Source of the DNA: Paracyclopina nana
Lineage: Eukaryota; Arthropoda; Copepoda; Cyclopoida; Cyclopettidae
Length of the DNA: 64,000 nucleotides
Direction of reading: 5' to 3'
NCBI GenBank assembly: GCA_019096065.1
Contig: JAGUCH010000001.1
Span: forward strand, 9,300,001-9,364,000
Below are positions 13,201 through 25,000 of this stretch, in pieces (position 1 is the first letter of the stretch; each line of letters starts with the position of its first letter). Made by a program: the position numbers and the translations under genes. The notes below the pieces were generated by a model. It was not told the origin of the DNA and made no database searches. It worked only from the letters and a program-made list of their open reading frames with translations.

Positions 13201-15990
13201 CGTCGTTTTTAAGCAAACATTTCAGTTGCCTTTCACCGTTCATTCAAAAATGGAGAAAACACTAAAAATCTGAAAACAAAGGCCCAAGACCCTGACTTGT
13301 TTTGAATAATGCTTCATTGTTTACGTCCTGGCTTTGACTAGAGGTGCCCAAAATGCAAATATGGGCTGATTTATTGGCCTGGGTGGTCCAGCCAGCATCG
13401 GTAATTTCAACGCTTGTCTTTTTTGGGGGGCAAAAATCACCTCGGCGCCTCCTTCTCTGTAATTATGATTGAGATTTGCACTTTGCACAAACTGGCAAGG
13501 TCTTAAAAAAGCCCGACTTACAATCTTGCCAACGAGTAGACGCTTGCAGTGCATTGTGATATCGCAGAAAAGCTATGATTATTGAAAGCTAAAAATATTG
13601 TAAAGGCTTGTAGGAAAACTAGTCGTAACCAATTTAAGTCCCCACTCAGCAACTTGTCCCTTTCAATTAGGAGTAGTTGTGAAGTTAGCTCTCTTCTTTG
13701 TGTAGCTCAATTAAGAGCGGTTTTAAAAAAACACATTAAAAAAGGGCTTATTCTGGCTGGCAAATAAGGCAAAATATGAGTGGATGAGATGAATGCCGTT
13801 TCTGCGTAATAAGAGATAAGTATTCTTACAAAAAGTTGGCCCCCTTTTTTATTGTGCTAAGAGAAAGCCTCAAATATCTTCCAAGTTTAGGTGGAATTAG
13901 TGTTCGTAATTTGCCAGCACTTAGCACTTCTGTTGTTGGCTTCCATAGCTTCATGTAAAATTATCTTTGCGTTTTTAAGAGTGAAGCGTTGGTTTCATTT
14001 CGAATGTCATTGAGGTCAAAGCGCCCAATTTTTTGGCCATAAATTGTATTGTTTCTGGCAGTAGCAACAATTGCAAAAGCTTTAGAATTGGACTTTATTG
14101 CAGTCCTTTTGAGCATCCATTGTTTTCGGCTCGCGAATGGTCTCACGGACAAATTGCCTTTATTTTGGGGCTCATTTCAGATCTTTAGACTTGTTAATTG
14201 GTAAGTTTTGTGCCGAAACTTTCAAACCGGTAGTCCAAGCTGGCAAAAGTCATCATTATGTGATCAACGAATGGCTGCCGTTATAGCGCAGTATTTCTGC
14301 TGAAAGCCATTGTGTAAAGAGTATAGTAGAGTGCGCAGTAACCATTATGGCTATTTCCTGATAAATGCACATAGGGGAAAGTAGCTCTGAAACGCTACGT
14401 AAGCTTGAAAATAATTGTTGAGGATTTGGGACACCTATACTAGAATAGGCTCCATCAGGCACGAAAATGTGATTTCTCTGCTGTCGTAGTTGAATTGCCC
14501 CACTGTGGTAGCCCTCAAATTGAATTGATAAATTCATCTGACTGCTGGCGAAAGGGTGCGATTTTCAGATGCAGCAATCTTAATCCCATCAACTTTATGG
14601 TCAAACGTAATGCCAATTTGCCACAACTAGCTCTGTTTGATGAAAAATAGCGAACAAGAGGAGCATTTAGCTCCATGAAAAGGGAAGGAAATTCAGCTCC
14701 AAGAACACAAGATTCGAAAGGAATTCAGCATTTTAGCTTAATAACAAAGAAAGGCATCTTTTATGTTAGTAGTGATTTCCTATGTTAAGTTAAATCTATT
14801 AGCGTCATTTTAGTGGGTTTTCCCAAAGAGCCAAGCCCCTTCAGTTTTAGGCGAGTTGCATAAGTTTCATGGAAACAGCTGCGTTGCGTAAAGTGGCACT
14901 TACTTTTTATTTTGTGCCAAGTGTTATTATTTAGAAAAGCCGGAAATAATCGTTCAAACTTGTCAACGCGTGTGCAACTCGACGCAACTTCTGTTTTCGA
15001 CCTGTCAACCCAATAAATAAACTCAATTAAGCAAAATTAGCGAAATGTTTATGATGCACTGCTACCTGCGATAATAACACCAATATCCTATTACGCTCTC
15101 GACAATAACAGCCTTGCTTCAATGATTCCAAACTTGGTTGGTGGAAAACCATGTTTGGCAGCGCCAAAATAAATGTAACTCTAGCCCAATTTCGTCCAAT
15201 TTACCTACCGCGAAGAATTGTGCGGCTCGAATTTGTCAACTTTCTTCATATTTGTTTGATGTTATCGTAGGAAGAGATTGTTTGCTTTTGAACTCATCGA
15301 CTGGGCATTTTGAAAAATCGTTTCACCTCAGGTCTTTAAAGCGCTGTTTTTGGCTCATCTGCCAGCTTAATGATGGACCTGACACGAGACTCCCGCCTAG
15401 GATGTCAACTTTTTTCTAAATGCAAATAGCTCGAAAGACGAAAAGTGCGACGTCGTATCATTGGCGCCACCATATTCTCTATTTTGGCAAGCGAGAGATA
15501 GCGCGTATATATAGCTCTAAATTAAGCCACATCGATCCTACGTATGAATGCCAGGCTATTTTTAGCCGCTCGTAGGCATAAGTTACACGGATTCACATAA
15601 CCCTTCGATTGTGCTAATTGATTTGACATACACCAGAAATGGATCATCGTGCACGTAGTGGCATTTGAGGTGCCAACCGAGCCCCTCTTCTGTCATTTGA
15701 ACCCCACAGCTCCGAATCCGCGGCACTCCCAGAATAGCAAGATTGCAAATTCGGCGATGATAGGAAAAAAAGGGAGACTGAATTTTCAATTTTCACCTTT
15801 ATAATAATAATCGTGGCGCCATCTTTGATGGCTCGCGCTGTTCATATGCAAATCAATTTGGGCTGGAATTCAAAAGCTGATTGCGCGAGTGGGCACGCTG
15901 ATTGGCCAAGGCAAATTGGCCAAGACAAGATTGAGTCAACTTTGATGGCTTTTTTGGCGCGACGAAATTGGCTTTAAAATTCAATTAGGC
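10242..15990. other. Long stretch without a recognised gene
   Basis: Only motif-free ORFs of 60-93 codons are seen. Two minus-strand segments look mildly protein-like: 14256-14537, and 15583-15750 where the open frame ends in TAA shortly downstream of the cysteine-rich ligand gene. They have no homology I recognise and no phase-consistent partner exon, so they are not called. The region is AT-rich. Confidence 0.4.
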
Positions 15991-16065
15991 AGAATGTGTG
16001 CAGTGTACACGATTCCTTTCTGGCGAATTCCACGGAAAAGGCCTCCTCTTTATTGAGTCGTATCT

Positions 16066-16927
16066 CTAAGCATTCAGAACGAATTGACATCCCGATAACA
16101 CTTGAATTTGCTCCACTCTCAAATTGTGCCTCGGTCCAACGTGCAAATCGACAGCCAAAACATGGTGACTCGTCACTTTTTGATGGCAAGATCCACCTTG
16201 GCATCTGGCGTCACTTGACAAATTCGGATTGGCCGCCGACAGTGGGTAAAGGCACGAATATTCGCGGATCTGTTGCTTGTAGACGTCGGTTTCATACAGC
16301 TGCAAAAGGAAAAGCTTTCCTTATTGGGACGCCGTCGTCATTCCTGAGAGCAAATTTTTCCTAATTTGAAGCGTGCCGTTCAAAAATAGCCACCACTCAT
16401 GAGACCTTTTGTAATGAGCTGCTACTTTGGCGAGGAGATAATCGTAGCCTTTAAGGCAGAAACAGTAGGTGTTGGTTGCTGCTATATTAGGCGAGGTTAC
16501 TCGCTTGAATGAATCCTAATGAAAAATTAAGCTGGAAGAAGACTTCATTAGAAGCTCCAGGGCCTAACTTCTACCAGAGAACAAGTGCCTATATTTATGC
16601 CACACGACCACACACACACACTTTCTTTGGAATGGCTTGGCCACTCATGAATGGTGGCCTCTCGTAAAAGTAGCATCATAAAGCTTGCTTACAAATGCGG
16701 TTTGCTGCTGATTGCGCCATAGTGGTCCAAAACGCAGATTTGAAGTGAGCTCGGTGGGACAACAAATGTCGTCAAGGCTGGCACGATCAGACCTCAGAAA
16801 CCTGGAGGCGCTACTGCTGGGCCCAAAAATGAGGGCCAGGACGGAGAGCTGAAAAGCCAAATGAATTAATTGCAGAATGAGTAGCAGTGACCTTTGCAAA
16901 GAGGCTTTTCTGTTGTCGCACGGCCAT
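16066..16927 (-). CDS. Small secreted cysteine-rich ligand, Spaetzle/cystine-knot-like
   Basis: Three exons on the minus strand, 16927-16892, 16848-16693 and 16299-16066, all join in phase 0 and give 141 aa. ATG at 16927 begins a clear signal peptide (MAVRQQKSLFAKLSVLALIF, predicted cleavage near SSSAS/RFLR). The mature part has six cysteines: DDICCPTE, REYSCLY, DARC, GGSC and LSGC. The order CCPTE ... QQIREYSC ... CHQKV..HHVLAVD ... VEQIQVLSGCQF resembles the C-terminal knot of Spaetzle-like Toll ligands. A more distant likeness to IL-17 cannot be excluded. The first intron is only 43 nt and uses a GTCACT donor, which is weak; the other donor (GTAAGC) is good. Family assignment is by cysteine pattern only. 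Confidence 0.5.
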
Positions 16928-17060
16928 TTATTGTGGGTGGTGCTGACGTGCGAAGAAGCATTACACGTGCTCTTTTTCTTCCCTTCAAAGCAAGCTTTTT
17001 CATGAATGAGGCTTGTGGCAATTCCCAGGAATCTTTAATAATTTTAAGTGCTACCTTCAT

Positions 17061-19037
17061 TCAGTAGTAAGCTATACCTACATTGACAATGTTGCGAAAA
17101 AGATGCCTTCGTTCCATTCTCATTTGCGCGTCTATGAATCGGTGGAGTCGAGCGAACTGATAATGTCCGGTCTTTCTATCGCTTTTTATACTTTCCCCCC
17201 GCCAACTGCTTCGTTGCTCAACGCAACTCACGAGGCCCATATTCAGGCAAGAGCTCTTGCTGCTCATGAAAAGCTCCCACATCACCAAAATATTTGATTG
17301 CACATTTTACCCCCTGGCTCTGCCTAAGGCACCATAAAAAAGTTGGTTGCGTTAGAAAGCACCAACAATTTGCATCTTATACCTACCTTATAAATAGCTA
17401 CACTCTTCATGAACGACATTTTAGGCCACAAATTGGCAGAACCAAATGTACAGGTCAATAAAAAAGATGACCATACTGCAGGGGCGCCTAAAGCCACAAA
17501 CATATCATGTCCCCCCTAAAAAATGGACTACAATTGGATAGGAAAATCCAACGTAGCGTAGACTTCAATCAAATTAAAGATGACTGTGGAAATCAAAGCA
17601 TCTTTTAAGCAAGTACAGTTTCAATTTTCAATTTGTCTTAGAGCATCCTGTGTTTTACAAATGTTTTCTTTGGGCAATTAATTATTAAAGAAATCAAAGT
17701 AATTATAAGATTGATCTTTCAGTATTAATCCTAAAATTGCATCTGTTGTGGAATTTTGACGCAAAAGTCTGCTTTTGCTCCAGATTTATAAACAGTACAT
17801 TCCTTTGCCTACCTTGAGTCATACGCTACGCCCAAAATACAAATATACAATCAACCTTCGAGTAATTTATTGGTACAATCCATTTCATTCAATGCACAAA
17901 AGCACCTTTCTATCAAAAAGGCTCAGTTGCTATTTATGATGAGCATAAGCTACGGACCGGAATGCAAGGCAATCAGATTACGTACAAAACATAAGTACTT
18001 TAAAACTTTGGACTTTCAAAAGTAGAGGTTGAAAAACTTGTGAACAGCTTTTGAAAAGCTTAAGGATGCAATACGGCAGTAGGTTTAGCTTAGAGCCAAT
18101 GCACCAGAATTAGAAATATGGTATTTTCAGCGTAGTTCATACATATTCTAGCACATTTTCCTTTTAGCTATACGCAAAAGCCAATAAAAATACATAAAGA
18201 TTGACTTGATGACGCTTGGCGGGATGATAAACAAATGTTTTAAATAGCTAAATGAATGCAAATACAGACGTCATTGGGGGAGAAAAATAAACATTTTTGG
18301 AATGTCCCTTTTTCTTTTTTGGACGAACAAGCTAATTTGAGCTTTAAGAGAAAGCCACTTTGAAAGGTTAAGGCTAATCTTAGAATAACCTAATTGGCTT
18401 CTCCAAGAAGGTATCAAGATCCTGTTCATTAGGCCTTCGGTAGAATCGTATCGTAATACGGATGTAATTATGCATATGTAGCTGGCATAATCCTTATTTA
18501 CAAACCCTGCGAGTTGCCTCGACAAATAGTACATGTGTCAAAGCTCCATCAAAACAGATCCTTGTAAACAGAAAAAGCCTTGACTTGCTAACGCAATCCT
18601 TGCGGAAATAGAACAACGGATGATGAAACTCTGGCTCACAGTGACGCTCACGAATCATGAGGACATCGATTTATTTCTTCTGGGTCAATCGATGCATTCA
18701 ATCAGAAATTGTATTTTTGTATTGATTCACGTGGAACACAGGAATGTTGACACGCGCTTGGAAGAAAGTACGTTTTTTGCTCAAAGTACGAAATATGGCG
18801 AGCACGTTTTCAATTCAAACTGAGTTTTAATAGGTGCTTGAATGGTAAAAGCTCCAACTATTTTAAAGCTTTGTAGCCACCCATTTCGAGTAGAAAATAG
18901 CAGAGTGTGGGAGGAATTCGGAGATGGTATGTTTTATAATTTTTGCTCTTGAAGTAGAAGAGTGTTTTAGCACAACGTGACATGGTTCACGTTTGTCATT
19001 GAAAGGCATAAGTTGCGACATTTGTCCCAGTGCGACC
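17061..19037. other. Intergenic, no gene recognised
   Basis: Short open frames only. This stretch lies between the 5' end of the cysteine-rich ligand gene and the 3' end of the DUSP11-like gene. Confidence 0.4.
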
Positions 19038-22000
19038 TTAGTTGCTCGCGGTATGCTGAATGCCTCTCCTTGAGGCCGATGAGGAACGTTTGCTCCTCCA
19101 GGAAGCCCTCAATAAATCGGAGACATAATTTTCCCTATCTATGGTGTGCCCGCGACACAATTCTGATAAAATCATGGCCAAATTGGGCATTAAGCTTGAA
19201 AAGTGAGCGTTTTACCATCGATTGCCCTGGCGGGTTCCCAATTGTGACATTGTATCAAATACCTGCAAATCAGGTATCCTGTTCGATTCACTCCGTGGGT
19301 ACAGTGAACTCCTATAAGCGCATCTGCAATCCAAAATTAGATATTGAAGATAAGCAGGAATTCGGTCAAAGTGACCTTCTCAAATTTGTTAAGTTTATGT
19401 GCTCAGCGTGAGCAAATCTCGGCTACTTAGGTAGCCAGCCAACTCATGAACGTGTGCTGCGAAATTGTTGAGATTAGCGGAATTACTTGCATTGCATTGT
19501 AGAGGAAAAGAAGCCCTCATATGCTGATAAGCAGAGAGCACTTTTATCTTCCCGCGCACTTTTGAATCTCATGCAGGTGTGGGAAAGCTGTGGGAACAAT
19601 TTTAAAACAACGCGAAACCTCTTTTCAACCTTTTAATCTTTGGTCAATCTCACAAATGTAGCTCTTCAATGTTACATGGCATCCTTCTTTAATTTTTCAT
19701 TATTAAAATACGCACGCACGCATGCATTGGGGAATCTCAAGCGCTATATCGAAGATCCACATACATGAGAGGCAGCGTGGCCGAGTGGTCTAAGGCGCTG
19801 GTTTTAGGCACCAGTCCGAAAGGGCGTGGGTTCGAATCCCACCGCTGTCAAAAATATTTTTCCTTTTTTTCACTCACCTTTATCGATAGCTAGAGCATCG
19901 TCCACTACCCTATTGAATCTGAAAAGAGCAACTTTTATCATAGTATGCTGAAAAGGTTAGTATCTTACTCATTTACAACCCGATGGTCTGGGATGGCATG
20001 GCCTCGGGTCGGTATCTTGGTGCGCTGGAAGTCCATTTTCGAGGCATCGTAGTACCTATCCGTGTTGGTGAGGTCAATCACCAAGCTCAATTTTGGAAAT
20101 TGTCTCCTCATTCCGTCCAATGTCCACCTTTGACCATTACTTGACCGAAATTTGTAGTCATGCTTGGAGTGCAGTTGCTATGGGGAGAAGACACGTGGAA
20201 AATCAGTGTTACATGCTTGTTTAGCCGCAATTAGTCATAGTATCAGTCACTTTGCATGCTAGAATCATCCACGTCCATCAAGCATGAGATGCGAAAGCGG
20301 CATAATTTAGACATGAAAGATGGATATGCGTAGTTATGCACTTTGTACCATAAATAATCCAAAGAACACACCACTATTCCTTTATTCAGATGATTGATTG
20401 TTGACGCACACTGCAGTATAGTAGTTCTGAATCTGCCAAAAGCTACATTTCATTCAGCGGCTCAACTCCCAGGACTGACATGCCGAAATTAAGCACGTTT
20501 TTGGCCACTTTGAACATGCAGAGCCTGAGAAAAGCACATTCTTGCTCTTCTCCTTTCACTTTCAGCACTTTGATGGCCTTTGATGTGTCTGTGCAGAGAC
20601 CAAAGAGGTAGTGGACGAGTATGGAAGGCTCAACCAGTCTGTAGGATTCACGGAGCCTTTCATCGAACTGAGAAAGCCTCAAAACCAACTGAATGGCCTC
20701 TGGCTCTCTCAAACACTCGAAGCTGCCCACATTTTCAACATGCAAATCTCGAAGTAGATGATGATTGGCCTCAATGAGGCTGTGAAGTCGACTGTGCGTG
20801 TACTGCAGTTTGATGCCCGAGTTTCCGGTGTTCTGGAGAGCCGCGTCCCACGAAAACTCGTAGTTTTGGGTTTTCTTCAGCTTCAGGTCATTTATCAAGA
20901 CGGCCGAGATGCCCAGCCGATCAGACACTTGATCAAAATCGGCGCCAGATGCCACCTTAGTTGTGGAGGTCGCAAGCATTTTTTCGCGCATTCTGTCCCT
21001 GGCCTCGTCCAAGATGTCTTTGAGGAAGACAGCCGTTCCCCGACGAGTGCTCATGCCTTGAATGCGACCGAATTTTACATGCTGAAATTGGCACTTGCTC
21101 CCAGCGTCCGCCCCCGACTGGTTTAGCAGCTTGGACACGATGGCGAAAAGGTTTTCGAAATGGTGGCTTTGTCCATTTTCAACGACATACATAAGTTTGC
21201 ACGGCTGCTCTCCAGCCGAGTGAAGCCTGGAAGAGACAAAGGCACACAATTCCGAACTATTTCCCAAGATGAAGAATATAGTATGCTAATTCCCAGTAGT
21301 TGAGAAAAGTTATATGGTGTAGTAGGTAATGTACCTATCGAGTGCAGCGGCGATGTCTCTCGTCACATAAAGGCTGGAGCCGTCTGATTTGGTTATCGCC
21401 ACTCGTCTATTGTTATCGTCCAAATCAATCACACGGCGGCCATCATCGAGATTTTTCAATAGGCCAATCTTGTTCAAAAGGTTCAATGTTGATGTCCGAG
21501 TCTTGGTCAGAAGTACAGTGTCAGAAAGCAAAAGTAGCCGGACAATTATTCCATTCAAATTTGACGTGATGGACAAGTTGAAAGTTGGATCACATGACAT
21601 CATGGACACAATGATATCGGAAGAAGCTAAAAATAGTAGCTCTCCCCCGCTGCACATCACGTACGAAAGCTGAACATTTTTGAGATACTGCAGCAGTCCA
21701 AGCATTCCTCACTGCCAAGGCTGATTAAGAGGCAAAAGTAGCGAAGAAGGGAAGCAAACATGAAAATTAATTGCTCTAATTCTACCCAATTAAGCCGGAA
21801 ATGCTAACAAGAGCTTTCGTTTTTTCTGGCACTGTACCTCGAGATCGCCATACATGGCCTCGCCATGATAGAGGTCAAACTTGATGCCCAAACGAGAGTA
21901 AACTTTTTCCAGCTCGTCAACGGTGATCCGCCTGATTTTCTGCCATTGAAGCCTCAGCTCTGGATCACCGGATTCCAGCAGAGAAAACTTGGCTTTTGCT

Positions 22001-25000
22001 GCCTCAGCCACAGAGGCATCAATAGAGGCCAATTTGTTCACCTCCACGTAGACCTTGTAGAGCTCGTGTAGGGGATCAGCCTTACCCAGTAATTGGTCCA
22101 GATCCTCGGTATTTCGGAGGCCGCAGGCCAAGAAGCCGAATTGGGTGCCCCAGTCGCCCAAAAAGTTGACTCTGACCACTTCGTGGCCGAAAGCCTCGTG
22201 GATGTTGGCGACAAAATTTCCCACAATAGTCGACCGCAAATGGCCCATGTGAAAAGGCTTGGCCACATTTGGCGAGCTGAATTCGACAAACACCTTGGAA
22301 GGCTGACCTCGCATTTCCGGGAAAAGCCCGTTTCGGTGCCACTACGGCAAATGAGTCAAAAAAGCACATCTTCACTGTTATTCAGTAGAAGTAGTACCTT
22401 GTAAGAGTGGAGGTCTTGGCGTAGGCCCACTTTGATCACCTCCCCGATGAAGGCCGCTCGCGGAAGGTCAAAGGCCAGCTTTTTGCCATCTTTTACAACA
22501 GATGGTAAAAATCGGTCGTCAGTGTCAAAATGACGGGGAAAGCTACGACTATCGTCCCAAGGGAGGGTGATTCGAAAGGGCCGAATTGGATTGGGCCCGG
22601 CGACCAGACTCATTTTGGCCTCCAATTCTCGCAATGAGGAGCCTTGGAGAGCCAGCTTGGCGGCTATCAAATTGCGAAACTTCGAGGCCATCGATGGATT
22701 TAAAGTACTTGGCGCAGGACTCGATCAATTGGCTGAGAGAGCTCGAGCCCACAGGTTTACCTGAAAAATGCCGCGATGACATGCACTGTGGGGAACTTTT
22801 CTTATAAACTAAGCTATGTAAATGCCGCATGGGGACCAAATTTTTGAAGAAGCATTCTGCATGAAAATTGGCCGCTTTCACGAGAAAAAATTCTCACAAT
22901 AAATCATTCGGCTACCACTGAGAAAAAGGCCAAGATTCCCAAAAGGCTATTTTTGTCTACCAAACAGGATGTAAAAAAAGTATTCTGCAAATGCCAGAAT
23001 TGCTGCGTGCAAGCGCCGAATAAAATTGAAAACTTTGCTCATTGAACAAATTGCTGCTCTTAATCTTGGAAAGCGCTAATAAAGTCAACTTTTCCCACAG
23101 TGCTCCGTTTTCTTCTGCTACATCCCTTTAAAGGCCAAGTTATAGACGGAGAGAACAGTCGTCTTGAGGAGCAGCAAAAACTTTCTGGCTTCCACGAGGT
23201 TGGTAAAGGCCACCGGAAAAGTGAGCTGAGGTTGGCCAAGAGTCCAGATTTTGTGCACTATTTCATTAGGAAGTCTGACCGGAAACGCATCAATCAGCGG
23301 CTGCAGAAAGGCCGACAACAAGTGGGCCTTCAAAAGGCTCAAGTCAGCCAGAAACGAGTCGAAGCCAGCCAAATCACGGCCCAACTCGGAGAAAAAATGG
23401 CGCTTGGCCCTCGCTTCTTGCGTGGATTGAATATGAATCTTTTTCGATATCTCTCTCCAATTTGTCAGCACAGCGTCCAACTCGCAGAGGCCGAAATAGA
23501 TGCTTTCGAGGCGGAGCTTTGAACGATTCGACCTAGCATTGAAAACTTAGGTAGGAAGCAAAATTAGCCATCAGATTAATTGCCTGGTTCGTTGGCTCCA
23601 AACGAGCCTATTGTGTCCGCTCAAAATTCGCTCAGCCACGGACTGGATTTGATGCAACCGATAACAGCTCGCAGGTTCAGATTTGGACAAAATCCTGGGC
23701 ATCTTGATAAATGCTCACCTGCAAAAGACAGGAGAACCTTTTGAAGATGCGTCCCAAATGAAAGGTCATTGAACAGCGCGACGCTGGCCAAATATTGACC
23801 CATTAGATGCGGTTGACAGGTGGCTTTATAAAGTTGTCAAGAAACTGCTGTCTGTCCCTTTATTTTCACCATCATTCGAGGAGGACTAAATTAATTCTCA
23901 CGAGCCCATTCACAAGGAAAACTGAAAACATCGAGGTGGTCAAAATGAGACACTTTGACATGGCTCTCATAGCCAGCATTTTTCCCGGCCCTTTTATATC
24001 CTTTTTGGACCACTTTTCTCCAGTTCAAAAGACTCCTTGCAGGCAAACCTGAACTGACGGATTTTTGGGCAGAAATAATTCAGTAATCTCGTCATAGCTT
24101 TGAGCTGCTGCTGACGAATTCTTGAGTCATTAGAAACGGATTAAAGTTCCGCTATTTTCAACACAGATCTACAACAACTGGTGGACGCACGAAAACTATT
24201 TCTTAATAATTCGCCTATTGGAATTGGACATGCACCACCTGCTTTTAAAAAGCCTTTGACCGGCACACTGCTGCTGCTGCTCTTCACGTCTTTTCATTCC
24301 AGCTGTGTCAGCACAATGGGCAGAGTCAAATTAAAAACCGCAGCAGGTGAAGTCACGAAATATGCTACAAATGACAAAATTAGCCAAGTTTCCATTCAAA
24401 GGCGAGAATGGCTATGAGAAAAAGAGGAGCTCAAAAAAGCCACAGCAATTTGGGGCTGCTGACTCGATCTCTGTAGGCAAATATTTGAGCTAAACTTGCC
24501 TCTTTCAAGTTTGGTCTGCTGTCATATTCCCACGGGAGTATCGAGGTGCCTTTTAGCATAATCTTGCATAGAAAGTCGCGTATGATAGCGCGCAAACAGG
24601 GAGGAGACTTCAGTTGAGTATTCAATTAGAATATGTATTAGAGAAAGCGAAGGGCTTTGCACATGAATGCCCTCCTGAAAGGCTGGGAAAAGGCTCGGTC
24701 TCAGCCGAAAAGCGTTGCATTTGAATATTCGATGCCAAAGATCTAGGGAATTCTGCTACCCAAGCTTCTCAGCTTAGCTTGCAATCATAATGAAATAACA
24801 TGGAACGGAGCCCTCCCCGAGCTAGGAGAAAGAGCCTGCTTTCTCAGAAGAAGTGCACGCAAAAAGAGTTTATGCACTCGATCCTGGCTCATTATCTTCC
24901 GCGTCTTTGATCGTAGCATGGTTGCGGTTGTGATCGGTTCTTATTTACTGACGAGGTTGCGATGTCAGTATATAAGAAGCGATCACAACCGTAAGCATGC

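Noticed and set aside
18977..19411. 144-aa open frame on the plus strand
   Set aside because: It is the antisense shadow of DUSP11-like exons carrying the HCTHGVNRTG phosphatase loop on the minus strand.
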